DNA of 30,330 nt from CAYYMD01 sp964472875 (GTDB lineage Bacteria; Planctomycetota; Phycisphaerae; SM23-33). The position numbers were made by a program, and so were the translations under genes. Below, piece by piece: positions 1 to 6,907 of the stretch (the stretch's first letter is position 1; each line of letters begins with the position of its first letter). The stretch covers positions 1-30,330 of the forward strand of contig CAYYMD010000035.1 of the NCBI GenBank assembly GCA_964472875.1, read 5' to 3'. Under the pieces are notes generated by a model. The model saw nothing but the letters and a program-made list of their open reading frames with translations, did not search any database and was not told where the DNA came from.

Positions 1-136
1 AAAAAGGTCTAAAAACCTGCAATGGCTTGGCACAACGCGCAAAAAACCGGCAATTTCTGAAATAACCCGCAACGGCCGGTCAAAGCCCGAAGGCCTCCTT
101 TGGTCCGTCGGCCCGGCCGCAGCGCCGCCTCAGATT

Positions 137-2521
137 TTAATCCGTCGATTCTTCCTCCTGCGGTTCTTCGGGGGCGCCGCCAGCGGCCTTGATGGCGCGG
201 TAGAAGCACCAGGCCAGCCCGCCGACCACCAGCGTAAGCATGGCCGCAAGTATCAGATAACTCTCGCCAGAAAGTTCGTTGTCGTATTCGATTCCCGCCG
301 CGGCGAATTTGGATGTCAGTGTCCATGCCGCCAGCGCCAGGCCCACGGCCAGCCCCACCACTACCATTCCGCCACCTGCCGCCATGCGAAGCAACATAGA
401 CGCCAGGGCGAGGACGCTTTCGTATTTCCGCACAAGCAACCCGCCGATAACGAACGCCACCAGCCCCCCGGCCGCGCCAAGCATCAGCGAAAGCCGGGCC
501 GAGTTCATGGAAGAGGCCACCTCGTCCATCCGCCCGTAATATCGCAGCGACCCGCCCGCATGCAGCAGTTCGCCGGCGCCGCAAACCAGCACGGCCGCGC
601 CGCCCAGCACAACAATCAGCAGCATTGCGCCGACCGCCCTGCCGTGCGGGTGCGTGCTTTCGTAAAGGACGTTAATCTTCTGCGGCAGCCGCTTGCGGAA
701 ACGCAGCGACGTGATTACCACGGCCAGCACCGGCGCCAGGCCCATCGCCCCCATGCCGACGGCATTGCCGAGGTTCAAACCGGTTTTCCGGCTGGTGGTG
801 GTGAACTTCCCGGCCGTGAGCCAATCGTTATTACTGTTCTGGCCGCCCGCCCATTGGTACTCGGCGGTCATGGCAGTGGCCGGCGGCAGCCCCTCGGCCG
901 TGTAAGACAATCGACCGTCCCGGATTTTATCCGCATCCAACTCGGCCTGTTTCTCGACCGCGCCGTTAAAGTCGGCCACGAACCTGAGCCGGCATTTGGC
1001 GTCGGCCGGCAGTTCATCGCCCCGCGGCGCGGGGATGGTTATCGTTTCAGCATCGGATTCGTAATCGAATATGTATCCGCGTGGGGAGTTGAGCCCGTCG
1101 AACAGACTCCATGCGAACAGCCCGGCCAGCACTACGGGTATCACACCGCGGATGGCAACGTGCCACCACAGGCCCAGTTTCCAGTCGCTGCGCTCGTTTG
1201 CGTGGTCGCGCAGTCGCCTCAGGCGGAACAGCCACCCCAGCACCACGCACTCCAGCAGGGCAGTGAGCGTGATGCCCCACGTGCCGTTGATGAAACTGTC
1301 GAACGTGCCCACCCAGTTGATGCCGCCCTGCGTGCAGAAAGCCAGGCCCGCTGCAAGCCCTATAAGCGTGATGGCGATGAGCACCCACAAACGCTTCCAG
1401 CCGGTCTTGTCCACCACGCTGGCCAGGACGCTCTCGGTGATGCTGAATGCCGAGTCCAGCCCAAGCAGCAGCAGCGAGGAGAAGAAGACGGCCGAGAACC
1501 ATGCCGCGTGCGGCAGTTGCGCCAGTGCATACGGGAACGCCACGAACGCCAGGCCGGGGCCCTTGTCGGCCACATCCTGGACGGCAATGGGGTTGCCCGC
1601 CTGGGCGCCGGCATAGGCCATGCCGCCCAGCGTGGCGAACACCGCCAAACCCGCCACAAAACTGGTGGCGATGTCGGCCAGGCCAATTATGGCGGCGTTG
1701 TTGTTCAGGTCCGACTTGCGATGCAGGAAACTGGAGTATGTAATCATGATGCCGAACGCCAGCGACATGGAGAAGAACATCTGCCCGAAGCCCCACCGCC
1801 ACGTCTCCGGGTTAGCCAGTCGCGACCAGTCCGGCTCGAGGTAATATTCGAGCCCCTGCGTGGCGCCCGGCAGCGTAAGGCCTCGCACCGCCAGTATCAG
1901 CAGCATCAGCCACGGCAGCGGCACGGTCCACAGCACCACCTTGCTGACCAGGCGAACGCCGCGGAATATGCACAGGTACATCGCCAGCCACGTTATTACC
2001 AGGGCCGCAACGATGTGCCACTGCACGCCGCCAAGTCTAAAAGCGTCGTGCTTGTTGAGATATTCGACGTTGAAGAACTCTTTGGCCCTTGCCACGCCCT
2101 CGGCGCCCTTAGCGGCCCAGGGCAACGAATCGGTAAATATCCCCGCCACCGACGCCGCCAGAAAACTGAGGCACCACGCCAGTATAACGGCGTAGTAAGT
2201 GACGATGATGAACGAGAGGATTATCTGCCACCATCCGACGAACGCGAACTTGCGATTGACGCGGCCGAAGGCGTCCGGGGTGGCGCGTTGGGTGATGTGA
2301 CCCAGCGAGAACTCCCCTATCAGCAGCGGGATGCCGATAAGGACCATCGCCAGCACGTAGGGTATGAGGAACGCCCCACCGCCGTAACTGTAGAGCTTGT
2401 ACGGGAAGCCCCACAGGTTACCCAGCCCCACGGCCGAGCCGACCGCCGCCAGAACGAACCCCGCCCTCGTGCCCCAGTTTTCGCGCTGTTCTTCCAGCAG
2501 GTCTTCGGTTTGTTCCGCCAT
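137..2521 (-). CDS. Sodium:neurotransmitter symporter (SNF/NSS) family transporter with long C-terminal extension
   Basis: Predicted inner-membrane Na+-coupled transporter, probably for amino acids or related amines. The N-terminus carries the NSS signature GLGNLWGFPYK followed by GGGAFLIPY, which lines the Na+/substrate site in LeuT-type proteins. About twelve hydrophobic segments fill residues 20-475. The protein is 794 aa, against roughly 450-600 aa for usual bacterial members. The extra part is a polar, beta-rich stretch at about residues 480-580 followed by about five more membrane segments. I start at the ATG at 2521, which has AAAGGAAC upstream; a TTG eight codons earlier (2545) is in frame but has no better ribosome site. 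It is divergent from pdxJ. The family call is firm; the substrate is unknown. Confidence 0.93.
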   Translation of the reverse strand: MAEQTEDLLEEQRENWGTRAGFVLAAVGSAVGLGNLWGFPYKLYSYGGGAFLIPYVLAMVLIGIPLLIGEFSLGHITQRATPDAFGRVNRKFAFVGWWQIILSFIIVTYYAVILAWCLSFLAASVAGIFTDSLPWAAKGAEGVARAKEFFNVEYLNKHDAFRLGGVQWHIVAALVITWLAMYLCIFRGVRLVSKVVLWTVPLPWLMLLILAVRGLTLPGATQGLEYYLEPDWSRLANPETWRWGFGQMFFSMSLAFGIMITYSSFLHRKSDLNNNAAIIGLADIATSFVAGLAVFATLGGMAYAGAQAGNPIAVQDVADKGPGLAFVAFPYALAQLPHAAWFSAVFFSSLLLLGLDSAFSITESVLASVVDKTGWKRLWVLIAITLIGLAAGLAFCTQGGINWVGTFDSFINGTWGITLTALLECVVLGWLFRLRRLRDHANERSDWKLGLWWHVAIRGVIPVVLAGLFAWSLFDGLNSPRGYIFDYESDAETITIPAPRGDELPADAKCRLRFVADFNGAVEKQAELDADKIRDGRLSYTAEGLPPATAMTAEYQWAGGQNSNNDWLTAGKFTTTSRKTGLNLGNAVGMGAMGLAPVLAVVITSLRFRKRLPQKINVLYESTHPHGRAVGAMLLIVVLGGAAVLVCGAGELLHAGGSLRYYGRMDEVASSMNSARLSLMLGAAGGLVAFVIGGLLVRKYESVLALASMLLRMAAGGGMVVVGLAVGLALAAWTLTSKFAAAGIEYDNELSGESYLILAAMLTLVVGGLAWCFYRAIKAAGGAPEEPQEEESTD

Positions 2522-2592
2522 TGTCCAGTTCCTTTTCGTTCCCAAGTAACCGGGAGTAAACTACAATCGTGAGGCAACAGCATAAAATCGAA

Positions 2593-2625
2593 TGAAGCTA
2601 AAAGCAACATTCCCGCTGGCAATTA
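2593..2625 (-). promoter_or_regulatory. Possible sigma70-type promoter for the SNF transporter
   Basis: Read on the minus strand, TTGCTT and TATGCT are separated by about 17 nt in the 128-nt divergent gap between the transporter and pdxJ. The match is only moderate and was made by eye. Confidence 0.25.
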
Positions 2626-2673
2626 ACCCGCCGAGTCTCATACAATCGAAGCGGTTAGAACAAGGAGAAAATC

Positions 2674-3411
2674 ATGGCCGGACTTGGAGTAAACATAGAT
2701 CACGTAGCAACGATTCGCCAGGCGCGCCGGACGGTTGAGCCGGACCCGGTGTGGGCCGCCGCCGAGTGCCAACTGGCCGGGGCCGAGTGCATAACCTTTC
2801 ATCTTCGCAAGGACCGCCGGCACATCAACGACCGCGACGCCAGCGTGCTACGGCAGACGGTCACCTGCAAACTTAACATGGAAATGTCCATGGACGAGGA
2901 GATAGTCGGTATCGCCCTGGAGATTGGCCCGGACCAGGCCACGCTCGTGCCCGAAAACCGGCAGGAGGTCACCACGGAGGGCGGCCTGGACATGGTAGCC
3001 AGCGCCGACCGCGCGGCCGAAGTAACGCAGCGGCTGCAGGAGGCGGGCGTAATAGTAAGCGCGTTCGTCGAGCCCGACGCCGAACAGATAAGCGCCTCGG
3101 CCGAGGCCGGCTGCGACGCCATCGAAATCCACACCGGCGCCTACGCCAATGCGTGCCTGGTGGACAACGCCCGCAGCCGCGTCGACGCCGTGGCAGAGAC
3201 CGTGCAGGCAATCGAGGAAGGGCTGCAATTCGGCATCGAACAGGACCTTATCGTTCACGCCGGCCACGGGCTGACCTACGACAACGTCGGACCCATCGCC
3301 GCCATGGACGGCTTCACAGAATTCAACATCGGCCACTCCATCGTATCCCGCGCGGTATTCGTCGGCCTGCGCGAGGCGGTGACGGAAATGAAACGATTAA
3401 TCGACAAATAG
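2674..3411 (+). CDS. pdxJ: Pyridoxine 5'-phosphate synthase
   Basis: Cytosolic enzyme that condenses 3-amino-2-oxopropyl phosphate with 1-deoxy-D-xylulose 5-phosphate to make pyridoxine 5'-phosphate in the DXP-dependent vitamin B6 pathway. The 245-aa protein has the family's usual length. The conserved N-terminal GVNIDHVATIRQARRT, the FHLRKDRRHI phosphate/substrate segment, the LNMEM segment with the catalytic-type Glu, and the HAGHGLTYDNV loop near the C-terminus are all present. AAGGAG at 2662-2667 sits 6 nt before the ATG. The stop codon ends directly at the left inverted repeat of the GxxExxY cassette, so any co-transcription with dapA now passes through that insertion. Confidence 0.97.
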   Translation: MAGLGVNIDHVATIRQARRTVEPDPVWAAAECQLAGAECITFHLRKDRRHINDRDASVLRQTVTCKLNMEMSMDEEIVGIALEIGPDQATLVPENRQEVTTEGGLDMVASADRAAEVTQRLQEAGVIVSAFVEPDAEQISASAEAGCDAIEIHTGAYANACLVDNARSRVDAVAETVQAIEEGLQFGIEQDLIVHAGHGLTYDNVGPIAAMDGFTEFNIGHSIVSRAVFVGLREAVTEMKRLIDK

Positions 3412-3432
3412 TCCACGAATTACACGAATTAA
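3412..3432 (+). repeat. Left terminal inverted repeat of the GxxExxY cassette
   Basis: The repeat begins with TCCACGAATTACAC immediately after the pdxJ stop. It is the reverse complement of 3888-3908 at 19 of 21 positions; the first 14 are identical. Confidence 0.8.
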
Positions 3433-3479
3433 TCGAATTATTTAAAGGCAATTAATGGGAACAAATAACGAGGATGATG

Positions 3480-3851
3480 ATGGGCGAGATATATCACAAG
3501 GATCTCAGTTACAGAATCGTCGGAGCTGCGCAGAAGGTCCACTCGGCCCTGGGACCGGGATTCCCAGAAGGCATTTACCACCGCGCCTTGTGCTGCGAAC
3601 TGGTTAAACAGAAAATACCCTTTGAAACAGAAAAATCAGTGAATGTTTATTACGAAGGCAATATATGCGGCGAGTTCAGAATTGACATACTGGTGAATGA
3701 TGAGATTGTTCTCGAACTGAAAGCGGTTGATTGCTTATCCGATGTTCATGTCGCTCAAGGAATCACTTATCTTAAGGCGACAGGCAAGAAACTGTGCCTT
3801 CTTATTAATTTCGCTGAAAAGTCGCTTGAAACAAAGCGCGTTGTCGTCTAA
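3480..3851 (+). CDS. GxxExxY protein, PD-(D/E)XK nuclease-like (PDDEXK_3)
   Basis: Small protein of about 123 aa in the GxxExxY family, whose cellular role is not established. The name-giving motif is seen as GFPEGIY inside ALGPGFPEGIYHRAL (about residues 23-37). Downstream, RIDILVNDEIVLELKA gives the D...E-x-K pattern of a PD-(D/E)XK nuclease fold. Three ATGs in a row occur at 3474, 3477 and 3480; ACGAGG at 3468-3473 is best placed for the third. Codon use is AT-rich, unlike pdxJ and dapA, which suggests acquisition. The gene is enclosed by inverted repeats and carries its own terminator-like hairpin. Family assignment is secure; nuclease activity is inferred from the motif only. Confidence 0.9.
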   Translation: MGEIYHKDLSYRIVGAAQKVHSALGPGFPEGIYHRALCCELVKQKIPFETEKSVNVYYEGNICGEFRIDILVNDEIVLELKAVDCLSDVHVAQGITYLKATGKKLCLLINFAEKSLETKRVVV

Positions 3852-3885
3852 TAATTCAATTACCCGATAAATTATTAATTTTTTT
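3849..3885 (+). terminator. AT-rich terminator-like hairpin after the GxxExxY gene
   Basis: TAATAATT at 3849-3856, starting on the stop codon, pairs with AATTATTA at 3870-3877. The loop is 13 nt and a run of seven T at 3879-3885 follows. The stem is all A-T and therefore weak, but the T-run is well placed. Confidence 0.45.
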
Positions 3886-3887
3886 AT

Positions 3888-3908
3888 TCAATTAGTGTAA
3901 TTCGTGGA
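3888..3908 (-). repeat. Right terminal inverted repeat of the GxxExxY cassette
   Basis: It ends in GTGTAATTCGTGGA (3895-3908), the exact reverse complement of the left end's first 14 bases. It directly abuts the purine-rich dapA ribosome site. Confidence 0.8.
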
Positions 3909-3922
3909 AAAAGGAAAGGCCA

Positions 3923-4801
3923 ATGAAATTAGAAGGTTCAATGGTAGCGATAGTAACGCCGTTTTCCGGCAGCGAAGTCGACTGGGATACGATGGGACGG
4001 CTGATCGAGTTCCACATCGAAAACGGCACGCAGGGCATCGTCCCCTGCGGCACGACGGGCGAGTCGCCGACTCTCTCGCACGAGGAACATCATAAGGTCA
4101 TCGAGTTCACTGCCGAAAAGGTCAACGGCCGTGTCCCCGTCATCGCCGGCACCGGCAGCAACTCCACCGAAGAGGCGCTTCAACTGACCAAACACGCAAA
4201 GTCCGCCGGCGCGGATGCCTGCCTCATCGTCAATCCGTACTACAACAAGCCGACACAGGACGGCATGTACCGGCACATCGCGCGTCTGGGCGAGGCGGGG
4301 TTGCCCATCGTGCTGTACAACATACCCGGGCGGACGGGCATAAAACTGCTGCCCGAAACCATCGTGAAAATGTACCGCGAGATTGACCAGGTAGTGGCCG
4401 TCAAGGAGGCCACCGGCGATCCGGACGTTTCATCGGCCATCGCGGCCGAGTGCGACATGACCATCCTTTCCGGCGACGATTCGCTCACCATGCCGATTTG
4501 CTCGGTCGGCGGGCGCGGAGTAATCTCCGTGCTGGCGAATATCCTTCCGGCCGAGGTGCGAAAACTGACCGACCACGCCCTGGCAGGCGACCTGCCCGCG
4601 GCCACGAAACAGCACCTGAAACTCTTCGGGCTTTTCCGGGCGATGTTCTGGGAGACCAACCCAATCCCAATCAAGGCATCCATGGCGATGGCCGGAATGA
4701 TTAAAAATGAACTGCGCCTGCCCATGACGCCGCTGAGCGAGAAATACCGTCAGCCACTGGCCGAGATGCTGAAGCCGTTTGGCATCAAAGCGAAATCTTA
4801 A
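3923..4801 (+). CDS. dapA: 4-hydroxy-tetrahydrodipicolinate synthase
   Basis: Cytosolic aldolase-class enzyme that condenses pyruvate with aspartate semialdehyde, the first committed step toward diaminopimelate and lysine. The 292-aa length is typical. The Schiff-base lysine is K161 in VVAVKEATGD; the catalytic tyrosine is Y132 in LYNIPGRTG; the CGTTGESPTLS motif places T44 and T45. The ATG at 3923 follows a purine-rich AAAGGAAAGG site that begins where the cassette's right inverted repeat ends. Insertion upstream may have separated dapA from its original promoter or pdxJ read-through, but the reading frame is intact. Confidence 0.97.
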   Translation: MKLEGSMVAIVTPFSGSEVDWDTMGRLIEFHIENGTQGIVPCGTTGESPTLSHEEHHKVIEFTAEKVNGRVPVIAGTGSNSTEEALQLTKHAKSAGADACLIVNPYYNKPTQDGMYRHIARLGEAGLPIVLYNIPGRTGIKLLPETIVKMYREIDQVVAVKEATGDPDVSSAIAAECDMTILSGDDSLTMPICSVGGRGVISVLANILPAEVRKLTDHALAGDLPAATKQHLKLFGLFRAMFWETNPIPIKASMAMAGMIKNELRLPMTPLSEKYRQPLAEMLKPFGIKAKS

Positions 4802-4823
4802 GGGCCTCTAAATATCAAACTCC

Positions 4824-5074
4824 ATGTATGAAAACTGGCAAATTAAAATTACGCGACATGCCAAGTTTCGCATGGAACAACGCAATGTAGATGCCCGGAA
4901 TTAAATAACGTTATAAATTCGCCCGATTCCCTTTACACAGATACTAAACACGGCGGAAAATTACTGCGTAAATATCTGCCGGATTGGGATAGAATATTAG
5001 TAGTCGCCGTAGATGAAAATAAAAATGCAAACATAATCGTAATTAAAACAGTGCTATGGTTACAGGACAGCTAA
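4824..5074 (+). pseudogene. Frameshifted DUF4258 family gene (toxin-like)
   Basis: From the ATG at 4824 the frame reads into ITRHAKFRMEQRNVDA, the typical DUF4258 N-terminus, then stops at 4902. Two-thirds of the missing protein continues in another frame: ELNNVINSPD, KYLPDWDRILVVAVDE, and NANIIVIKTVLWLQDS ending at 5074. One extra G near 4896-4898 would restore a single protein of about 83 aa. DUF4258 proteins are RelE/BrnT-like small toxins in several predicted systems. The restored end overlaps the next gene's start by 19 nt, the usual coupled arrangement with DUF2283. Whether this is a true mutation or a base-calling error cannot be judged from the sequence. Confidence 0.72.
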
Positions 5075-5349
5075 AATCCGTCAGGATAACTCTTGAAGCC
5101 ATTGAGGGTGGCGTTCTTGGATATATATATCTGCGTGACATCAAACCAGGCAAGGTTGACAGGACAGACGAAATTGAGTCCGGTAGTATAATGGCGGACT
5201 ACGATTCAAACGACCAACTCATTGGTGTCGAATTCCTCCACGCCGAAAATGCCGACTCGACTCTCATGCACAATCTTGCAGAGAAGTTAAACGCTCCGGA
5301 ACTTGCAGGTATAAACCTTTCTGAAATGTGCAAATCCAAAACACACTGA
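5056..5349 (+). CDS. DUF2283 family protein, probable partner of the DUF4258 gene
   Basis: A 97-aa protein with the DUF2283 pattern: LGYIYLRDI, then a strand-turn segment SIMADYDSNDQLIGVEFLHA matching the family's 'D-x-D-x-x-x-x-x-G-I-E-x-L' core. Members are small beta-rich proteins commonly encoded just downstream of DUF4258 and are thought to act as antitoxin-like partners. The ATG at 5056 lies inside the end of the broken DUF4258 frame, so translation was probably coupled. The N-terminal VTGQLKSVRI and C-terminal ELAGINLSEMCKSKTH are not diagnostic. The gene is intact although its partner is not. Confidence 0.72.
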   Translation: MVTGQLKSVRITLEAIEGGVLGYIYLRDIKPGKVDRTDEIESGSIMADYDSNDQLIGVEFLHAENADSTLMHNLAEKLNAPELAGINLSEMCKSKTH

Positions 5350-5379
5350 TTTCCAAAGACCTTTTTGATATTTCCGTTA

Positions 5380-5637
5380 TCACCGGTTTCGTATTTTTTC
5401 CAGGATTTTTGCCGGCCGGTTGAGCAGAAATTTGCGCCAATGCTTGATTGCATCTGTCGGCCGTGATGTCAGGACCGTGTTCCAGAACCATGCACCAACT
5501 TCCACGGGCCAGCCGCCGTTGCCCATACGCTTCATAGGTATGCGGGTGACCTTGTCGGGGTTACGCAGGCCCCATTCGATAAATATCTCCGTCTCCCTTA
5601 TCAGGCGGGCTCTGTATTGTTGCCAGGTTTCCCTCAT
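5380..5637 (-). CDS. Small hypothetical protein, 85 aa
   Basis: I do not recognise the family. The protein is rich in Trp, Arg and Asn, with features such as EWGLRNPDKVTRIPMKR and GAWFWNTVLTSRPTDAIKHWRKF, and has no signal peptide or membrane segment. It converges with the DUF2283 gene 30 nt away and has no obvious strong ribosome site before the ATG at 5637. The balanced, protein-like composition suggests a real gene in the same accessory, AT-rich patch. Confidence 0.55.
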   Translation of the reverse strand: MRETWQQYRARLIRETEIFIEWGLRNPDKVTRIPMKRMGNGGWPVEVGAWFWNTVLTSRPTDAIKHWRKFLLNRPAKILEKIRNR

Positions 5638-5776
5638 AATAAATACTGTCGATTAATTCCATCCGTTGCGAATTAACAACTTTAACTTCTCGTCATGTAA
5701 ACATTATAAGAAATTTATCCGCCATGGACACGATATTTTAAGCGGCGTGCCGCAGGCATCTATATGCCCCGCGGTG

Positions 5777-6889
5777 TTACTGCATCAGTTTTCTGTAAAT
5801 CTCCGCCACGGCGGAGACCATCTGAGAGGGTGAATGGTTCCGGGCTATATATTCCAGCGCCCCATGGGCCAGGGCCCGGGCCGATGCCGGCTCGTCAAGA
5901 AGCCCGGCGATTTTTTCCGTCAGTTGCGCCGGGTCGCCGGGCGTGAACATCGCTGCCGTCTGCCCGTCCACAAAATATTCCGGAAGCGGCTCCTGCTGTG
6001 CAGCCAGCACGCACGTGCCGGCCGACATTGATATGAGCGGCTCAATGTCCGTAGACCGGTCGGCATCGGGAAAAATACAAACATCGGCCGCCTTGAATAT
6101 GTCACGCAACTGCCTCGATGATTTTTGTGATACAAATGTCAGCTCTCCGCTGAGGTTCAGTTTATCCGCCAGCTGCCGCAGTTTATGTTCCACATGCCCG
6201 CCGTTAATAACGAAATACGCACAATCGTAACCCCGGCCGTGAATCTCAGCAAACGCATTCAATACCGCACTGTAATCTTCGAAACTCGCCGACGATCCGC
6301 CCCACGCCACCAGCGTGATGCAACCCGTAGACTGTTCGTCGAAACAAGTGGCCCCTTTAACCTTGTGCAGTCCGGGACGCACCAGAAAAACTTTATCCGG
6401 ATTAAGATGGCCTTTGTCTATTACTCTCTTGCGCAGCGCATCAGAGGCAACCGCCACTGCCGCCCTGTCGGAACGCAGTTCCCGCAGATGACCGGGTGGG
6501 AATCTGTCATATAAACTCAGCAGATAATTCAGCCCGCTTATTTGCTCCAGTTCGCGGGTAAGCGGCCAGGCGTGCGAATCCAGCCCGTGCAGCAGCGTTA
6601 TTTTCTTCTTACTGAGCAAATCGACAAGGCGCTGAGTTTCCGCGCTTCTGCGGCGCCACCACCGCGGCGGGGCGTAGTTAACTACTTCAACCGGCGGCGT
6701 TGGAATTTCCTTCAGTTGGATATCTTCCGGCCCCGGGTGCAGCACGGTTAACTCCACCACCTCTTCCATCATCCCAACGGCTAATGCCCGAAGCACCACA
6801 CCTAAACGGTCGAACGTTTCCTCCCCCGCCACCCACGCGACTCTGAGCGGTTCGGGCGATTCGCCGGATTTTTTCGAATCTGGTTCCAT
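5777..6889 (-). CDS. GT4-type glycosyltransferase (group 1)
   Basis: Predicted cytosolic or membrane-associated glycosyltransferase of the GT-B fold, 370 aa. The N-terminal half (RVAWVAGEETFDRLGVVLRAL) is the divergent acceptor domain. The C-terminal half has the nucleotide-sugar domain: ITLVAWGGSS, LTFVSQKSSRQLRDIFKAAD, then VCIFPDADRSTDIEPLISMSAG, which holds the position of the EX7E motif in modified form, and EYFVDGQTAAMFTPGDPAQL. The start at 6889 is 18 nt after the ftsK stop, so it is likely co-transcribed and coupled with ftsK. Donor and acceptor are unknown; a surface polysaccharide is the usual role. Confidence 0.85.
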   Translation of the reverse strand: MEPDSKKSGESPEPLRVAWVAGEETFDRLGVVLRALAVGMMEEVVELTVLHPGPEDIQLKEIPTPPVEVVNYAPPRWWRRRSAETQRLVDLLSKKKITLLHGLDSHAWPLTRELEQISGLNYLLSLYDRFPPGHLRELRSDRAAVAVASDALRKRVIDKGHLNPDKVFLVRPGLHKVKGATCFDEQSTGCITLVAWGGSSASFEDYSAVLNAFAEIHGRGYDCAYFVINGGHVEHKLRQLADKLNLSGELTFVSQKSSRQLRDIFKAADVCIFPDADRSTDIEPLISMSAGTCVLAAQQEPLPEYFVDGQTAAMFTPGDPAQLTEKIAGLLDEPASARALAHGALEYIARNHSPSQMVSAVAEIYRKLMQ

Positions 6890-6907
6890 GTGTACATGCG
6901 GCAGTTT

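Larger units (their letters stand above)
3412..3908 (+). mobile_element. Putative GxxExxY cassette bounded by terminal inverted repeats
   Basis: A 497-bp AT-rich block lies exactly between the pdxJ stop codon and the dapA ribosome site. It is bounded by 21-bp inverted repeats that match at 19 positions, and it contains one gene (GxxExxY, nuclease-like) followed by a terminator-like hairpin. Its composition contrasts with the GC-rich genes on both sides. No clear target-site duplication can be seen. That it is mobile is inferred from the repeat-gene-repeat structure; no transposase is present. Confidence 0.6.

Noticed and set aside
1..136. A gene start or terminator at the left edge
   Set aside because: Only a weak stem around GCCTTCGGGC is seen on the minus strand after the transporter stop, without a T-run. 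No coding frame is supported.
560..2572. A 670-aa open frame on the plus strand
   Set aside because: It is antisense to the clear SNF transporter; its composition (Arg, Gln, His, Pro rich) is that of a GC-rich shadow frame.
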